Shown piece by piece: positions 54,270-64,000 of a DNA stretch of 64,000 nucleotides; the first letter of the stretch is position 1; every line of letters starts with the position of its first letter. The stretch spans positions 40,514,016-40,578,015 of the forward strand of contig CM055092.1 in the NCBI GenBank assembly GCA_029204225.1, written 5' to 3'. Source of the stretch: Diphasiastrum complanatum (Eukaryota > Streptophyta > Lycopodiopsida > Lycopodiales > Lycopodiaceae). A program made the position numbers and the translations under genes. Under the pieces are notes generated by a model. The model saw only the letters and a program-made list of their open reading frames with translations, had not been told where the DNA came from and ran no database searches.

Positions 54270-55420
54270 TTCATGTTGGAAGGCAATGATAGACTTACCT
54301 CAATCAACTATTACACTTGGAAGGTAAGGATGAAATCCTTGCTAGAGATGAATGAGTTGATAATATTTTTTTTAGGTGTGGAGGAAAGACCTTTGGCACC
54401 ACAAGATCAATTGAGGTGGTATGACGAGGGTAAGGAAAGCTCTACATGTGATCAAGATGAATGTGACTAATGAACTTCTCAAGGAAGTTGGTAAGTGCAC
54501 AACATCAAAGGAAGCTTGGGATTCTTTAAAGAAGCTTTATGAATCTAAGTCTACATCTAGAGTTCTAACTCTAAGAAGACAAATCTTTTCTTGTATGCAA
54601 AAGAAGGAAGAAGGTTCTCAGTATGCTTTTTTTTTTTTTTAGGGTTAAGGCATTCAATGATGGGTTAGCTGTATTGATGAAAGCATTAAGGAAGTAGAAT
54701 TTGTGCAAGTTATTCTTAATGGCTTGTTGGATGATCATGCTAATCTTGTTCAAAGTTTTTCTATCTAAAAGACTTTGCCGAGTATGGTGGATTTTCAAGA
54801 GATTTTGGTGAATGAGGAGTTTAGGCTTTTATCAAGAGGAGGTGCATCTACTAGATCTCAAGTTGATGGAGAGGAGGCTATGTTCAAGTCAAAGGCAAAT
54901 GGTCAAAGGGTTAAGATCAAGGTGAGCCTTCCACTTTTGTTGGTAAGAAGAAAGATAGGTCAAAGTTAAAATGCTTCTATTGTGGAATCAAAGGGCATTT
55001 TGCAAATGATTTCTTCAAGAAGAAGAGAGATCAAGGTGAGAAACAAACCAACCTAACTATTGATGAAGATGGTGTTGATGAACAACTGTCAAATGATGCT
55101 TTTGTTATGTCATCATGTTTGTTGGCTAATCATGGAGACATTGATCCTTGGTGGATTGATAGTAGAGCTACATCACATATGACATTTCATGAGGATTATT
55201 ATTCATCCTTGATGGCTTTTGAAGGTGACAAGAAGGTTATCTACACGACCAATGATGGTGAGTGTGCAATCAAAGGGATTGGCACAATTCCTATTTCCCT
55301 CTCTACTAATAGGAATATCAACTTGAAGGATGTTTTGTTCATCCCATCTATTACTAAGAATCTTCTTAGTGACAAGGGATTCAATTGGAGTTTGGCAACA
55401 ACCTTTGAGACTCACTTATG
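54270..55420 (+). pseudogene. Copia gag and protease relic
   Basis: Gag begins FMLEGNDRLTSINYYTWKVR and continues with a frameshift into KEVGKCTTSKEAWDSLKKLY, then a T-tract of 15 that breaks the frame (about 54626-54641). The zinc knuckle at 54972-55016 reads CFYCGIKGHFANDFF, with the last Cys replaced by Phe. The protease follows: DPWWIDSRATSHMTFHEDYY, the usual DSGAT changed to DSRAT, and KDVLFIPSITKNLLS. Homology stops near 55420. This gag differs from the UBN2 gags at 28-30 kb and 62.6 kb, so it is another copia family. Confidence 0.87.
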
Positions 55421-55462
55421 ATGAGAAAGGTAAGCAAGCTGTTGGTGGTACAAACTATGCTT

Positions 55463-56286
55463 TCAAAGACTGTTGCAAACACTCTTCTTTGGACAAAGCA
55501 TATCATCATCGATCTCATCATCCACTCCATGAACAATGTCATCATACTCAAAATCAAGAATGTCAAAAAACTCACCTAATGTTTTGGCTAAAATACATAA
55601 CACTTCATCTTCACGATAATCAAAAAAATCGCACAAGTCAGGTACAGTGAGATAACTATCATTATCTATGTAATATTTAGGTAAATAAAAAAAGGACAGA
55701 GATGGAATTTCATTTGATTCATACATAGCACATTTGGTCTCTCCTATAAATGCAAATCGATTATCACTTGGGTCAAATTCTTTAATATTGTCATATTTTA
55801 TGTCAGTTTCTTCAAGAAACTTGACTATATCCTCGATCTTCTGATCTCGTGAAGAGGAGGGAGGTGAAGTCTGCATGGAGCTTGAGGAATCCACTTCATC
55901 TGGGATCAAAATAATCAAATATAATATAAATGCAGATTGATATTCAACTAATCTACACTTCTTGCGGCAAATTTGGCAGTGACCAGAAAACAATTTCTTA
56001 TAAAGTTTTGTATATAATCGATCCAATCTATTTTTTAGATGAATATCAACATGCTTGACAATATCAGTGTAATGCAAAAAAGCCATGTTCTCAAACGTTT
56101 GCAAAGACAATGTAACAAAACTTTTGAATATCTTGTAAGGCTCAAAGAACACGTGTCTGTAGCAAAAACATGAAGAAAAGGATGAAACAACGATATGAAG
56201 TATTCCCTATCTTTGATAATACCAAAATCGTTGAGAAATGAAGAGAGCACAATCTCCGGATCATATCTACATGAACCTAAAGACAT
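55463..56286 (-). CDS. Unknown protein, two-part ORF
   Basis: Unrecognised. A 229-codon open frame (56152-55463) contains GHCQICRKKCRLVEYQ, an acidic middle (IVKFLEETDIKYDNIKEFD) and an acidic C-terminus (VDDEIDDDM). A possible N-terminal piece, 56286-56153, starts MSLGSCRYDPEIVLSSFLND in another frame; a short intron or a frameshift would be needed to join them. Codon use and length make the long frame look real, unlike the short shadow ORFs around it. The CxxCxxxC cluster could bind metal but fits no family I know. Its 3' end lies where copia sequence begins, so it may be truncated. Confidence 0.4.
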
Positions 56287-56517
56287 TGTGTTAAAGTATT
56301 ATTAACAAAAAAAAACAACTGTAATTAACTGTATGTATTGAATATGTGCATAGTCTTCAATAGCAATATTAAGGTTATAAGGAAATGTGCAAAAGAACAA
56401 CATGTACGACCTAAAATACGGTAGAAGAAATTTTTTTTACTAGAAATTTTATTTTGGTGTTGAAACGGTATTTATAGACTTTCGGAATTGAACACGTGTC
56501 ACCAAAATAAATGCACC

Positions 56518-56620
56518 GTCGAATATTAGAATATTCGATCTACTTTACAGCTATGCAAAAAAGGAATATTCATTTAAAATGAATATTCCATGAAGAATAG
56601 TTCTTATAATATTCCAAAAA
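56518..56620. promoter_or_regulatory. Cluster of GAATATTC palindromes (heat-shock-element-like)
   Basis: Two perfect palindromes, TCGAATATT-AG-AATATTCGA (56518-56537) and a 27-base one centred on 56576 built from GGAATATTCATTT, plus GAAGAATAGTTCTT and TATTCC nearby. GAAnnTTC is the heat-shock-factor unit, and at least four occur within 100 bases. They lie 230-330 bases upstream of the minus-strand ORF at 56286. Confidence 0.4.
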
Positions 56621-56854
56621 TACAATATCGAACTTGTGCGCAGAACTTGCAGTTCGTAATCTCTCCACATCACTATACGCACATATGCGATATTGTCCAA
56701 ATACCTTTTTTTTCACTTTTATAAGTGGAGGATGAAATCAAATACATCGTCATCCTCTACTCAGATGACAGAAAATCAAAAGATGACTAGTCGGGCTAAG
56801 ATCAATATGCTTAATTAACATATTTTTGAGCTGTTTATGGCTAGACATAAGCAT

Positions 56855-57547
56855 ATGGCAAGGACAAAACAAACTGCAAGGAAGCCTCAGGGAATCAGGG
56901 TTTTTGCGTAGCAGCTTTAGACTATTAGGCGAAATGAGATTTTGAGAAATCTCTGCATGGCAGCTCGTGTCATGCCGAGCCCTCCGACTTCACCTCGGAT
57001 CCCCACGCCAACGGAAGAAGAAGTCCGTAATTCATTTAATCCGAGGTGCGGGCTGCGGGAACATTGCTTCCGGATGTCGAAGAGCTTTTTGATTTCGATT
57101 GTTCCACTGCTGCAGGATCTGCTGGTGGTGGATCTCCTGGTGGATTGCTTGGTGGATCTCCTGGTGGTGGATCTCCTCCAGCTGCTGGATCTCCTCCTTC
57201 ATTCACAGCCACCCTGGACTGGAAAGAGGATGGATAGGATGCAGCCTCCACCAAGACGACAACGCAAAAAAAGCCAGCGCAAATTTATGGAAGAGATTAA
57301 AAAGTACCAAAAGAGCACCAGACTGTTGCTTCCTTGGGCTCCTTTTCTGAGAATAATAAAAAAAATGATGGATAATCTAGTCTTGGATTATAGGATCAAT
57401 GGTGAGGCTGTATCTGCATTGTAGGAGGCTACTGAGAATCACCTCACGACAATCTTCGAAGATGCCTACCTATGTGCCCAACATGCCAAGCAAGTGACAC
57501 TCATGCCACGTGATTTAATGTTGGCTATGAGAATTAGAAAAAAGTAG
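56855..57547 (+). pseudogene. Divergent histone H3-like pseudogene
   Basis: ATG 56855 starts MARTKQTARK, identical to the H3 tail, and stays collinear for about 15 more residues (QL and T kept) through two TAG codons (56909, 56918). In the same frame the histone fold reads EIKKYQKSTRLLL, PFLRIIKKMM, LDYRINGEAVSAL, a TAG at 57422 where H3 has Gln, [21 protein letters not shown] and [19 protein letters not shown], ending at TAG 57545. The fold has the length of ordinary H3, without the longer loop 1 of CENH3. Between tail and fold lie about 90 extra codons, partly from a GGTGGATCTCCT-type repeat (57120-57200) that in the next frame encodes Gly-Gly-Ser-Pro. Function is unlikely as it stands; splicing that skips the stops cannot be excluded. 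Confidence 0.8.
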
Positions 57548-57697
57548 ATTGGAAAAGGCCTTGAGACAAAATGTACAATTTTCATACATAATAGAAGCCC
57601 TAAGGGCCAATTTTCAGTATTCATTTGATGCACATTTCATTCATATTGCAGATTTTTATAATTGCGTGATGCAAAATAAAGTTAAATTCTATAATCT

Positions 57698-57757
57698 GAT
57701 CACGGAGGAGCGCTTTTGACCAAGTCAAATGGTCAGTTTTTGCGCTCCTCCGTGATC
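57698..57757. repeat. Perfect hairpin with nested stem
   Basis: Outer arms GATCACGGAGGAGCGC (57698-57713) and its exact inverse (57742-57757), with inner arms TGACCA (57717-57722) and TGGTCA (57730-57735). The segment 57717-57756 is repeated with one change at 57784-57823. It follows the H3-like pseudogene. No rho-independent role applies in a plant nucleus; a small transposon end or folded RNA is possible. Confidence 0.85.
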
Positions 57758-57783
57758 ACACAGCAGCGTGAAAATGACACTTC

Positions 57784-57823
57784 TGACCAAGTCAAATGGT
57801 CAGTTTTTGCGCTCCTTCGTGAT
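57784..57823. repeat. Partial copy of the hairpin
   Basis: Forty bases matching 57717-57756 with one C-to-T difference, 67 bases downstream; it lacks the left outer arm. 57824-58540 contains nothing else recognised. Confidence 0.85.
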
Positions 57824-58540
57824 ACCCTTTTTGTGATTATCCAAGAAGTTTAGATTTATATTAGCATTTATAATTTTGAAACATAATGAGCAAAAAGAGA
57901 ACAACAATATTGAAACACACAATTGCAAACATCTTTTATTCATTGAGTTTTTCTTACATAATGTGAAAGATTTCAGATCATTATGATCCAATCTATTTGA
58001 ATGATCTTTGGTTAGAAAGAGAAATACACTACCAATCTCACCAATGTAGAAAAATCAGCATCTACACACAAAATGAGATGCAAACACTAATAGAACTTGA
58101 TCAAACTTGAATGAAATGAAAAAGTACTGTTGTTGTCCATACAAAACCAGCAAGCTATTGTATTTCATGCGTGTGGATCCAAAAATAGCAAATATAGATC
58201 ATTCTATACATAAAATTGCAAGCTGCATTCTAACTTTTCCACACTTTCAAAAAGTGTTTATTCAAATGAAATTTAGACTAATGAACTTTGAAAAGTAAAT
58301 TTCTAAGTCTAAAACAAGTTTTGGCCTCAATATGCCAAATATGAAAATATAGCAAAATGTGATGAAACTAGTTGAATTTTTCACACATAATAGCCTTCCT
58401 CTCACTTGACAATAGAGTAGGCTTTAAAATTTCCAATGCAAGAATATGAGCATCAGATTCTTTGGAAAATGGGCCAATGGTCGCTCCAATTACTAGCCTA
58501 GACTCAAAGCCTGAGTTCAGATCATTAACAACTGCGATTC

Positions 58541-58972
58541 TTAAAACACAGTATGTTTATTGTAACCTTTTGGTAGCTCCACTTGTGCAATATGTTTGGA
58601 CAATGATTTGCACTTTAGCAGCAGCTCATCTCCATTAGGACTATACTTTTGGCTAATGCAGTAGATGTACAGCTCCGGGAAGTGCCCAATGTAGTGCGCC
58701 AAGGAAGCATCCTTGGAGCCACACTCTCTGGCTTTTCTCACTCCCTTTGCTCTAGCTGCATAAGCATCGATTTCAATGGCGTCCTGTGTCCCCTCATCAG
58801 CTTCTGCAGTGTCACTCAGGTTAATGCTTCCTTGTGTCCCCTCTAGTTGAGTGAAATTGTACTCTTGTGGCTCATGGTGAGTCACCTCATGAGGGGGGCC
58901 GACGTTTCGGAGCTCTGTCAAGATTCTTGCCAATGCCATTTCGCATGTGGCGTCCTCATTATTCGGACACAA
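58541..58972 (-). CDS. Unknown protein-like ORF
   Basis: Unrecognised 143-codon frame starting MCPNNEDATCEMALARILTE, with an acidic Thr/Glu-rich middle and KDASLAHYIGHFPELYIYCI then SKHIAQVELPKGYNKH at the end. A YCI...KYSPNGDELLLKCKSL stretch looks like folded protein, not transposon linker. It is on the strand of the other island patches and may be one exon of a larger gene starting at 60676. No family can be assigned. Confidence 0.35.
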   Translation of the reverse strand: MCPNNEDATCEMALARILTELRNVGPPHEVTHHEPQEYNFTQLEGTQGSINLSDTAEADEGTQDAIEIDAYAARAKGVRKARECGSKDASLAHYIGHFPELYIYCISQKYSPNGDELLLKCKSLSKHIAQVELPKGYNKHTVF

Positions 58973-59449
58973 CTTTTGGAATGTGATAAGGCTGATTTAG
59001 AAGCAAGGTCAAAATTATGAGCCTTTTCTCCTGATGTTACTATTATGGATCACAAAGGTGTTGCATTTTATAATGAGATATCTATTAAAGAAGAGATCAA
59101 GCTGATGGAGCACAGACCAAAGAAAGAGACCACAAGAAAAAGTAGTCAAATCTTCAATGAAGCATAGTTTGTAAAAAAAAAAGCCCAATGTTCGGGGCTC
59201 ATTTTTATTGATATAAACAGCTTTAACACAGTAAATATATTTTCACGATCTCGTGTGCTTGTTTTTGCATATCATGGCTCTTCTATCACCTTGATCATTG
59301 TGCCTAGATCTTTGCATTTTGTAAATTGTTCTTGTCTATTCCGTATATGCATAAAAAAAACAAATGTTTTATTAAATACTGCATAAAACATAACTTTGTA
59401 TTGTTGACAAATTATTGCATCAAATAAAATTAAATATTAAAAAACTTAC

Positions 59450-60676
59450 CAGTTTCTCATGAACAATGAACCTAAAGTATTCAGGAAGCTCGTATTGTAA
59501 TAAGACAAGCTCTGTTCGGATATAGTGAAGGCTCCAGTCTTCTTCAACTTCAACACTAGTAATAAGCGTGTCATTGTATCTAATGTCAATCTGCTTTCTA
59601 TTACTGTGTCCATCTTGTTCCATGTCTTTATCTAATGGTATCCATGTTGTACCACTCCTTATCCATCTTTAATAGTTAAAATTAAGGCTCAATGTTTGTC
59701 TTTCAATTTGAAATCGAAAGCAAATGGAGTCTTTTTTTATTCGGCAATCTATTTCTCCGTTTGATTTATGGTCCCAACCTTTGTCCATAAGTTTCGACAA
59801 TGTATCATATGACAAATCCTTACAAACAAATAATGTCGGTGTTCTATGCACATTTGCAATCGAAAAAAAATCAACAAATACATTCAAAGAAATAAACCAA
59901 CTTAATCGGACATTTTTGGACCCAGTACTTATTTTCATAGAATTCTTCACATCAGTAAAGAGCTTGCATCGAAATGATTCTGAAACAATGTTGTTAGGAG
60001 TAATCCATTCTTCACTATCCAACCTTGGAAGTGGAAGGCCCTCAAGGTTTCCAAATCTTCCATGCGTATCTGGAATGTAAAGTGATTCATAAAAATAGAT
60101 TCTACTGTCGGCAAGTTCTTTTAAACTTCGGCCTTTGTACTACAATTTTTCTATATCTGAATGTATGACATCCAATATACTTGCAAGTGATTGTGTGGGC
60201 TCCCATTCCTTTATATTCGATGGATATAAATCTGCATGATAGAATAGATATGAGTTTCCAAATGGATATCCAAATTCAGTATGCTAAATAAAAGTAACTG
60301 CATAAAAGAATAGAGTTGAATTTAGTTGCATAAAAATAAAACTGCAATGATTAAGATACTTGCAATTGCATTTTTTATAATCATTTGGATTGACGGATTG
60401 AATACTCAACTTGGAATGCACATAAACATGTTGAATCAACACCTCTGAAATGGATTGTCCACCTGGTGATGCTCTAAAGTCAAGAATCCTAGCTTTCCAA
60501 TAGGACCTGAAACATAACTTGGATTACTTTCTCTTTCTAGATGGTCCTTTTGATGATGGATGCATTAATGCCCATGTGATTTTTACATATTTTTTTGGTA
60601 TCCAATTTCCTGTTTCGTCTTTTTCATTGTGAAGAATGACAGAATCTATTGTGAATCTCGGTCTCCTTGATGCCAT
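59450..60676 (-). pseudogene. Unknown gene, broken, starting after a GA repeat
   Basis: ATG 60676 sits right after a long GA run in a good context (ACATGGC). The frame reads MASRRPRFTIDSVILHNEKD, KKYVKITWALMHPSSKG, then TAA at about 60527, and continues in the same frame with SYWKARILDFRASPGGQSIS and HVYVHSKLSIQSVNPND. A 128-base intron (60359-60232, GTATCT...TGCAG) precedes YPSNIKEWEPTQSLASILD, a stop, DSEEWITPNNIVSESFRCKL, LSYDTLSKLMDKGWDHK and, after a frameshift, EVEEDWSLHYIRTELVLLQY ending at a GTAAGT donor (59449). The last part loosely resembles ubiquitin-like modules of the form LxxIRxxLxxxxxLPxxFxF. Two stops and one shift point to decay; function unknown. Confidence 0.45.
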
Positions 60677-61221
<545 letters not shown>

Positions 61222-61820
61222 ACTCCTGTAATGATTACAGATTTAGGTCATAGGGTGGAGTTTGAGTTTGATCAATGCAGAATTATCGATAGGAGTAATA
61301 AGATCCTTGCACTCTGCAAGAGGCATGGATACTTATATAGATTGGCACATTGTTATTCTGATTCTAGTCAAGCCTTGAAAACCTCTGTTCTTGTCAATAA
61401 AGTATTACTATGGCATCATCGCTTAGGACACTTGAATTATGCATCTATTTCAAACATGTCCAAACAATTCATGGCTCTTGATCTTGACTATCCTTCTGGT
61501 AAAGTCGATCTCCCTGTCTACCATAGCTTCATCCTTGAAAAGCAAACTAGGATTCCTTTTAGATCAAGTCATAGGCATGCAGCAAAAGGTCTGTTAGATG
61601 TTGTTCATTCAAATATATGTGGACCTATGAAACTCCATTGCTAGATGCAAAGTATTTTATTACCTTTATTGACGAATTCTCCAAAAGAACAGTTGTTTAT
61701 TTCATTAAACAGAAATCAGAGGCTTTCATCAATGTCAAACAATTCAAAGAGCATGCAAAAAATCAGACTGGTGAACAAATCAAAGCACTGGGATATGCAA
61801 ACCCTCCAACAAAGTTTGAA
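61222..61820 (+). pseudogene. Copia pre-integrase / integrase N-terminus fragment
   Basis: Reads ITDLGHRVEFEFDQCRII, GYLYRLAHCYSDSSQALK, LWHHRLGHLNYASISNMSKQ and NICGPMKL, then shifts into FIDEFSKRTVVYFIKQKSEAF. The HxxxxH zinc histidines (HHRLGH) are kept, but the expected CxxC reads PVYHSF. The same family restarts at 62566-64000, where ITDLGNRVEFQVDSCRI appears near the right edge. Both ends are truncated. Confidence 0.87.
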
Positions 61821-61839
61821 TTAGAATCTAGTCCTCATT

Positions 61840-62409
61840 AATGCTAGGTTTTTCATTATGGAGGGAAACCAAAGTTTGAATTTAGGTTTGGACCTATTAT
61901 AAAAGGATGTAACTCATGGGAAGAGGAGTCTTTTCTCTTTCTCTTATCTCATTCATGCTTATACATGGTTCTCTTGGGTTCTACTATCCATTAGTGCACT
62001 ATACTTGTGATATCTTGCAATTTTGTGTGTAGAATGTTCATTAAATGTTATTTTCAGATCCACACATGTGAAGTATAGTAGCTTACCAGTTTTGTATGGA
62101 AAACAGCTTTATTTTATGTTTTAATTCATATTTGATCAAGATCTATTAGAGTTTGCAATTCATTTATAGTGTAGATATTTCCTACATTGGCTAGATTGGT
62201 GATATGTTGTCTTTCTAACCCAAGATCATTTTGTAGATTTGGATCTTAATTGATCTGAAATCTTTCACATCGATCCAGTGACTTTGAAGCTGTGATCAAG
62301 TAGAAGTCGGTCTGAATTCGATATATGTAGTTGCATATACTGAGGATTCCATGCCCCCCCCCCCCCCCCCCCCCTTCCGCTGCATCGCGTCGATATATTG
62401 AATTCCAAG
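61840..62409 (+). repeat. Copia 5' LTR (left end nominal)
   Basis: Contains a TATAAAAGG box at 61898 and a 21-base C run at 62354-62374, and ends just before the primer-binding site. The left end is not resolved. Confidence 0.65.
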
Positions 62410-62410
62410 A

Positions 62411-62422
62411 TGGTATCAGAGC
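62411..62422 (+). other. Primer-binding site (initiator Met tRNA)
   Basis: TGGTATCAGAGC, two bases after the LTR. Confidence 0.92.
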
Positions 62423-62565
62423 TTTAATTCTAAACTCTGATTCTTAAAGGCGGACTTAGAGCTTATATTATCAGAACGACTATTCTGATAAAGAGTAGAC
62501 ACTTTGCTATAATTGTTTCTAGTTATACAATCTACTATTTGCATACACTCATCCTAAACTTTCAA

Positions 62566-63560
62566 ATGGATTCGCAATCACAGTCTGCTCTAATGGTAGA
62601 AAACCTCGATGGTTTGAATGACTACCTATGGAAATTCAAGATGAGAGTAGTACTGATGGCCAAGGAACTTTGAAAAAAAGTCAACTGAATTAATTCCCAG
62701 TGTCGATGAGCAAGCCATTTCCAAATGGAAGCTTAGGAATGGCAAGACTTTCACCTTGATCACCCTTAATATCTCCAACACACATATTGGCCACATCACA
62801 CAAGCCCAATCTTCGAAAGAGGCTTGGGATATATTGAATACAATATATGAAGTGAGAAATGTCACTTCAAAGCTGCATCTGAGAAGAAAGACATCTCCAA
62901 ATGGAAGCTCAGGGATGGCAAGACTTTCGCTTTTATCAACCTTAACATCTCCGACACACAGATTGGCCACATCAAACAAGCCAATTCTTCAAAAATAACT
63001 TGGGATATATTGAATACACTATACAAAGTGAGGGACATCACTTCAAAGTTGCATATGAGGAGAAAGTTTTTCTCACTCAATTTCAGAAAGTGACTCTATT
63101 CAGAATCACATCAATCAATTCAAGATGCTATTAGAGCATATGGCGGCAATAGGTTCAGTGATCAAAGACTCTGATGTTGTAATGAGCTTATTGTCCAGCT
63201 GCCATCCTCATATGAAATTGGGTGATGATGATTTCCACACACTCATATGGTGCAAGAGGAGACAAGAAGGAATGGAGCATCCTCATCCTCCATCAACGAC
63301 TCGCAAGCATTAGTCTCGAAGAAGAATACAAGGAAGAAATAGAAGAAGAGAGCTATCCTAAAAATCGATGGCAATCAGAAATAGTCACAGAAGATCCAAA
63401 ATCAACAACCTGCTCAAAACAAGAAAAGTCTCTCCTACAAGTACTACAAGAGGACAAACCACGAAATCCAAGACTGTCGGATCTTGAAGTTCAACAACGA
63501 CAAGAAGAAGTAGTTGGATTAACAAGCCCATGCAGCAAACACGAAGCAGAAGATTTAAGA
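62566..63560 (+). pseudogene. Copia gag with internal tandem duplication
   Basis: Starts MDSQSQSALMVENLDGLNDY, then LWKFKMRVVLMAKEL and a frameshift. The segment encoding KLRNGKTFTLITLNISNTHI...ATSKLHLRRK occurs twice (62717-62892 and 62893-63068), which shifts the frame because 176 is not a multiple of three. A basic, Gln/Lys-rich tail (63330-63500) follows, where the zinc-knuckle zone would be. Confidence 0.85.
62717..63068. repeat. 176 bp tandem duplication inside gag
   Basis: Copies begin ATTTCCAAATGGAAGC and ATCTCCAAATGGAAGC and run to AGAAGAAAG / GGAGAAAG. They differ at many positions, so the duplication is old or arose by template switching between diverged copies. Confidence 0.88.
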
Positions 63561-63579
63561 AGATGATGACAACGAGCAG

Positions 63580-64000
63580 GAAGCCTTCATGGTGAACCAT
63601 CACCATGTCGAACAATCGGACGAATGGTTTCTCGGTTCTGGGGCAACGTAACACATGACAAGCCATCAAGAATGGTTTATCGACTATTTGGCCTACAACA
63701 TGAAGAAATTCATTCACCTTGAAGACAACAACTCACACAGAATCGAAAGTGAATGTACTATTAGACTGAATTTTCATAATGGACTATCGAAACTGATACC
63801 AAATGTATTGTATGTCCCTATCTTGATGACAAATCTATTGTTGGTCAATCGAATTACAGACTTAGGAAATAGGGTAGAGTTTCAGGTGGATTCTTGTCGA
63901 ATTCTTGATAAAAGCAAAAGAGTTCTTGCACTCAAAAAGAGCTAGAGATATCTCTATAGGCTTAGTCATTGTAACTTTGCCACTGATTGTGCTTTGAGCA
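63580..64000 (+). pseudogene. Copia protease to pre-integrase, runs off the edge
   Basis: Reads EWFLGSGAT, a stop, HMTSHQEWFIDYL, LIPNVLYVPILMTNLLLVNR and ITDLGNRVEFQVDSCRI. The protease catalytic Asp (usual LDSGAT) is changed to Gly, so the enzyme would be dead even without the stop. Sequence continues past the right edge. Confidence 0.85.

Noticed and set aside
57036-57254. Gly-Ser-Pro-rich ORFs on both strands inside the H3-like locus
   Set aside because: They read the GGTGGATCTCCT-type repeat in other frames; the frame that joins tail and histone fold is a different one. Could still be a real exon if spliced, but no splice signals support it clearly.
56855-57547. Stop-codon reassignment or RNA editing to explain TAG codons in the H3-like sequence
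   Set aside because: Nuclear plant genes do not use either, and the other genes in the window end on ordinary stops; pseudogene decay is simpler.
59045-59167. 40-codon plus-strand ORF starting MDHKGVAFYNEISIKEE
   Set aside because: Protein-like composition, but too short and without splice partners or homology I can name.

Overview
The window looks like nuclear DNA from a land plant with a large, retrotransposon-packed genome. It is AT-rich and contains two spliced genes with GT-AG introns. The rest is mostly Ty1/copia and Ty3/gypsy retrotransposons, nearly all broken, many with iMet-tRNA primer-binding sites, plus long GA/CT and AT microsatellites. One spliced gene appears to encode a cilium/basal-body coiled-coil protein (BBOF1/CFAP157-like, DUF4515 type). 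If so, the source makes swimming sperm (bryophyte, lycophyte, fern, cycad or Ginkgo) and is not a flowering plant or conifer. The species cannot be named from this sequence.

Layout. 1-6.5 kb: LTR remnants, a gypsy integrase relic, a second opposite-strand integrase scrap, degenerate tandem repeats and a BED-type zinc-finger scrap. 6.5-19.6 kb: a plant CCDC22 gene on the minus strand. Four phase-compatible exons are visible and its 3' end lies beyond the left edge. Its 9 kb third intron holds a complete gypsy insertion (7513-12812, target duplication CACTC) nested inside the chromodomain of an older gypsy element. 20.0-23.9 kb: an internally deleted copia element (target duplication TTCCG) inserted in a small foldback sequence just upstream of CCDC22. 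25-31.2 kb: copia fragments and two gag-only copia elements. 32.8-36 kb: a gypsy pol relic and its LTR. 36-42.8 kb: a strongly eroded gypsy-type element, collinear in places with the nested 7.5-12.8 kb element. 43.8-50.4 kb: the 11-exon coiled-coil gene. 50.9-55.4 kb: a copia RNase H relic, a 157 bp AT microsatellite, a gypsy 3' end and a copia gag-protease relic. 55.4-60.7 kb: an island of unrecognised, partly broken gene-like sequence. 61.2-64 kb: two copia fragments of one family.

The 55.4-60.7 kb island is the least explained part. It holds a 229-codon minus-strand ORF of unknown function with clustered heat-shock-element-like palindromes upstream. It also holds a divergent histone H3-like pseudogene whose tail starts like canonical H3, whose histone fold is readable, and which has three in-frame TAG codons. 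A partly duplicated hairpin and at least two more unknown minus-strand coding patches follow, one starting right after a long GA repeat. It lies between two copia fragments and may be a gene fragment collection or a decayed non-LTR mobile unit.

The two firm genes are unrelated. CCDC22 belongs to the CCC/Commander endosomal-recycling machinery. The DUF4515-type protein would act at sperm basal bodies or axonemes. All assignments come from reading translations, splice sites, frames and motifs; no database search was run.
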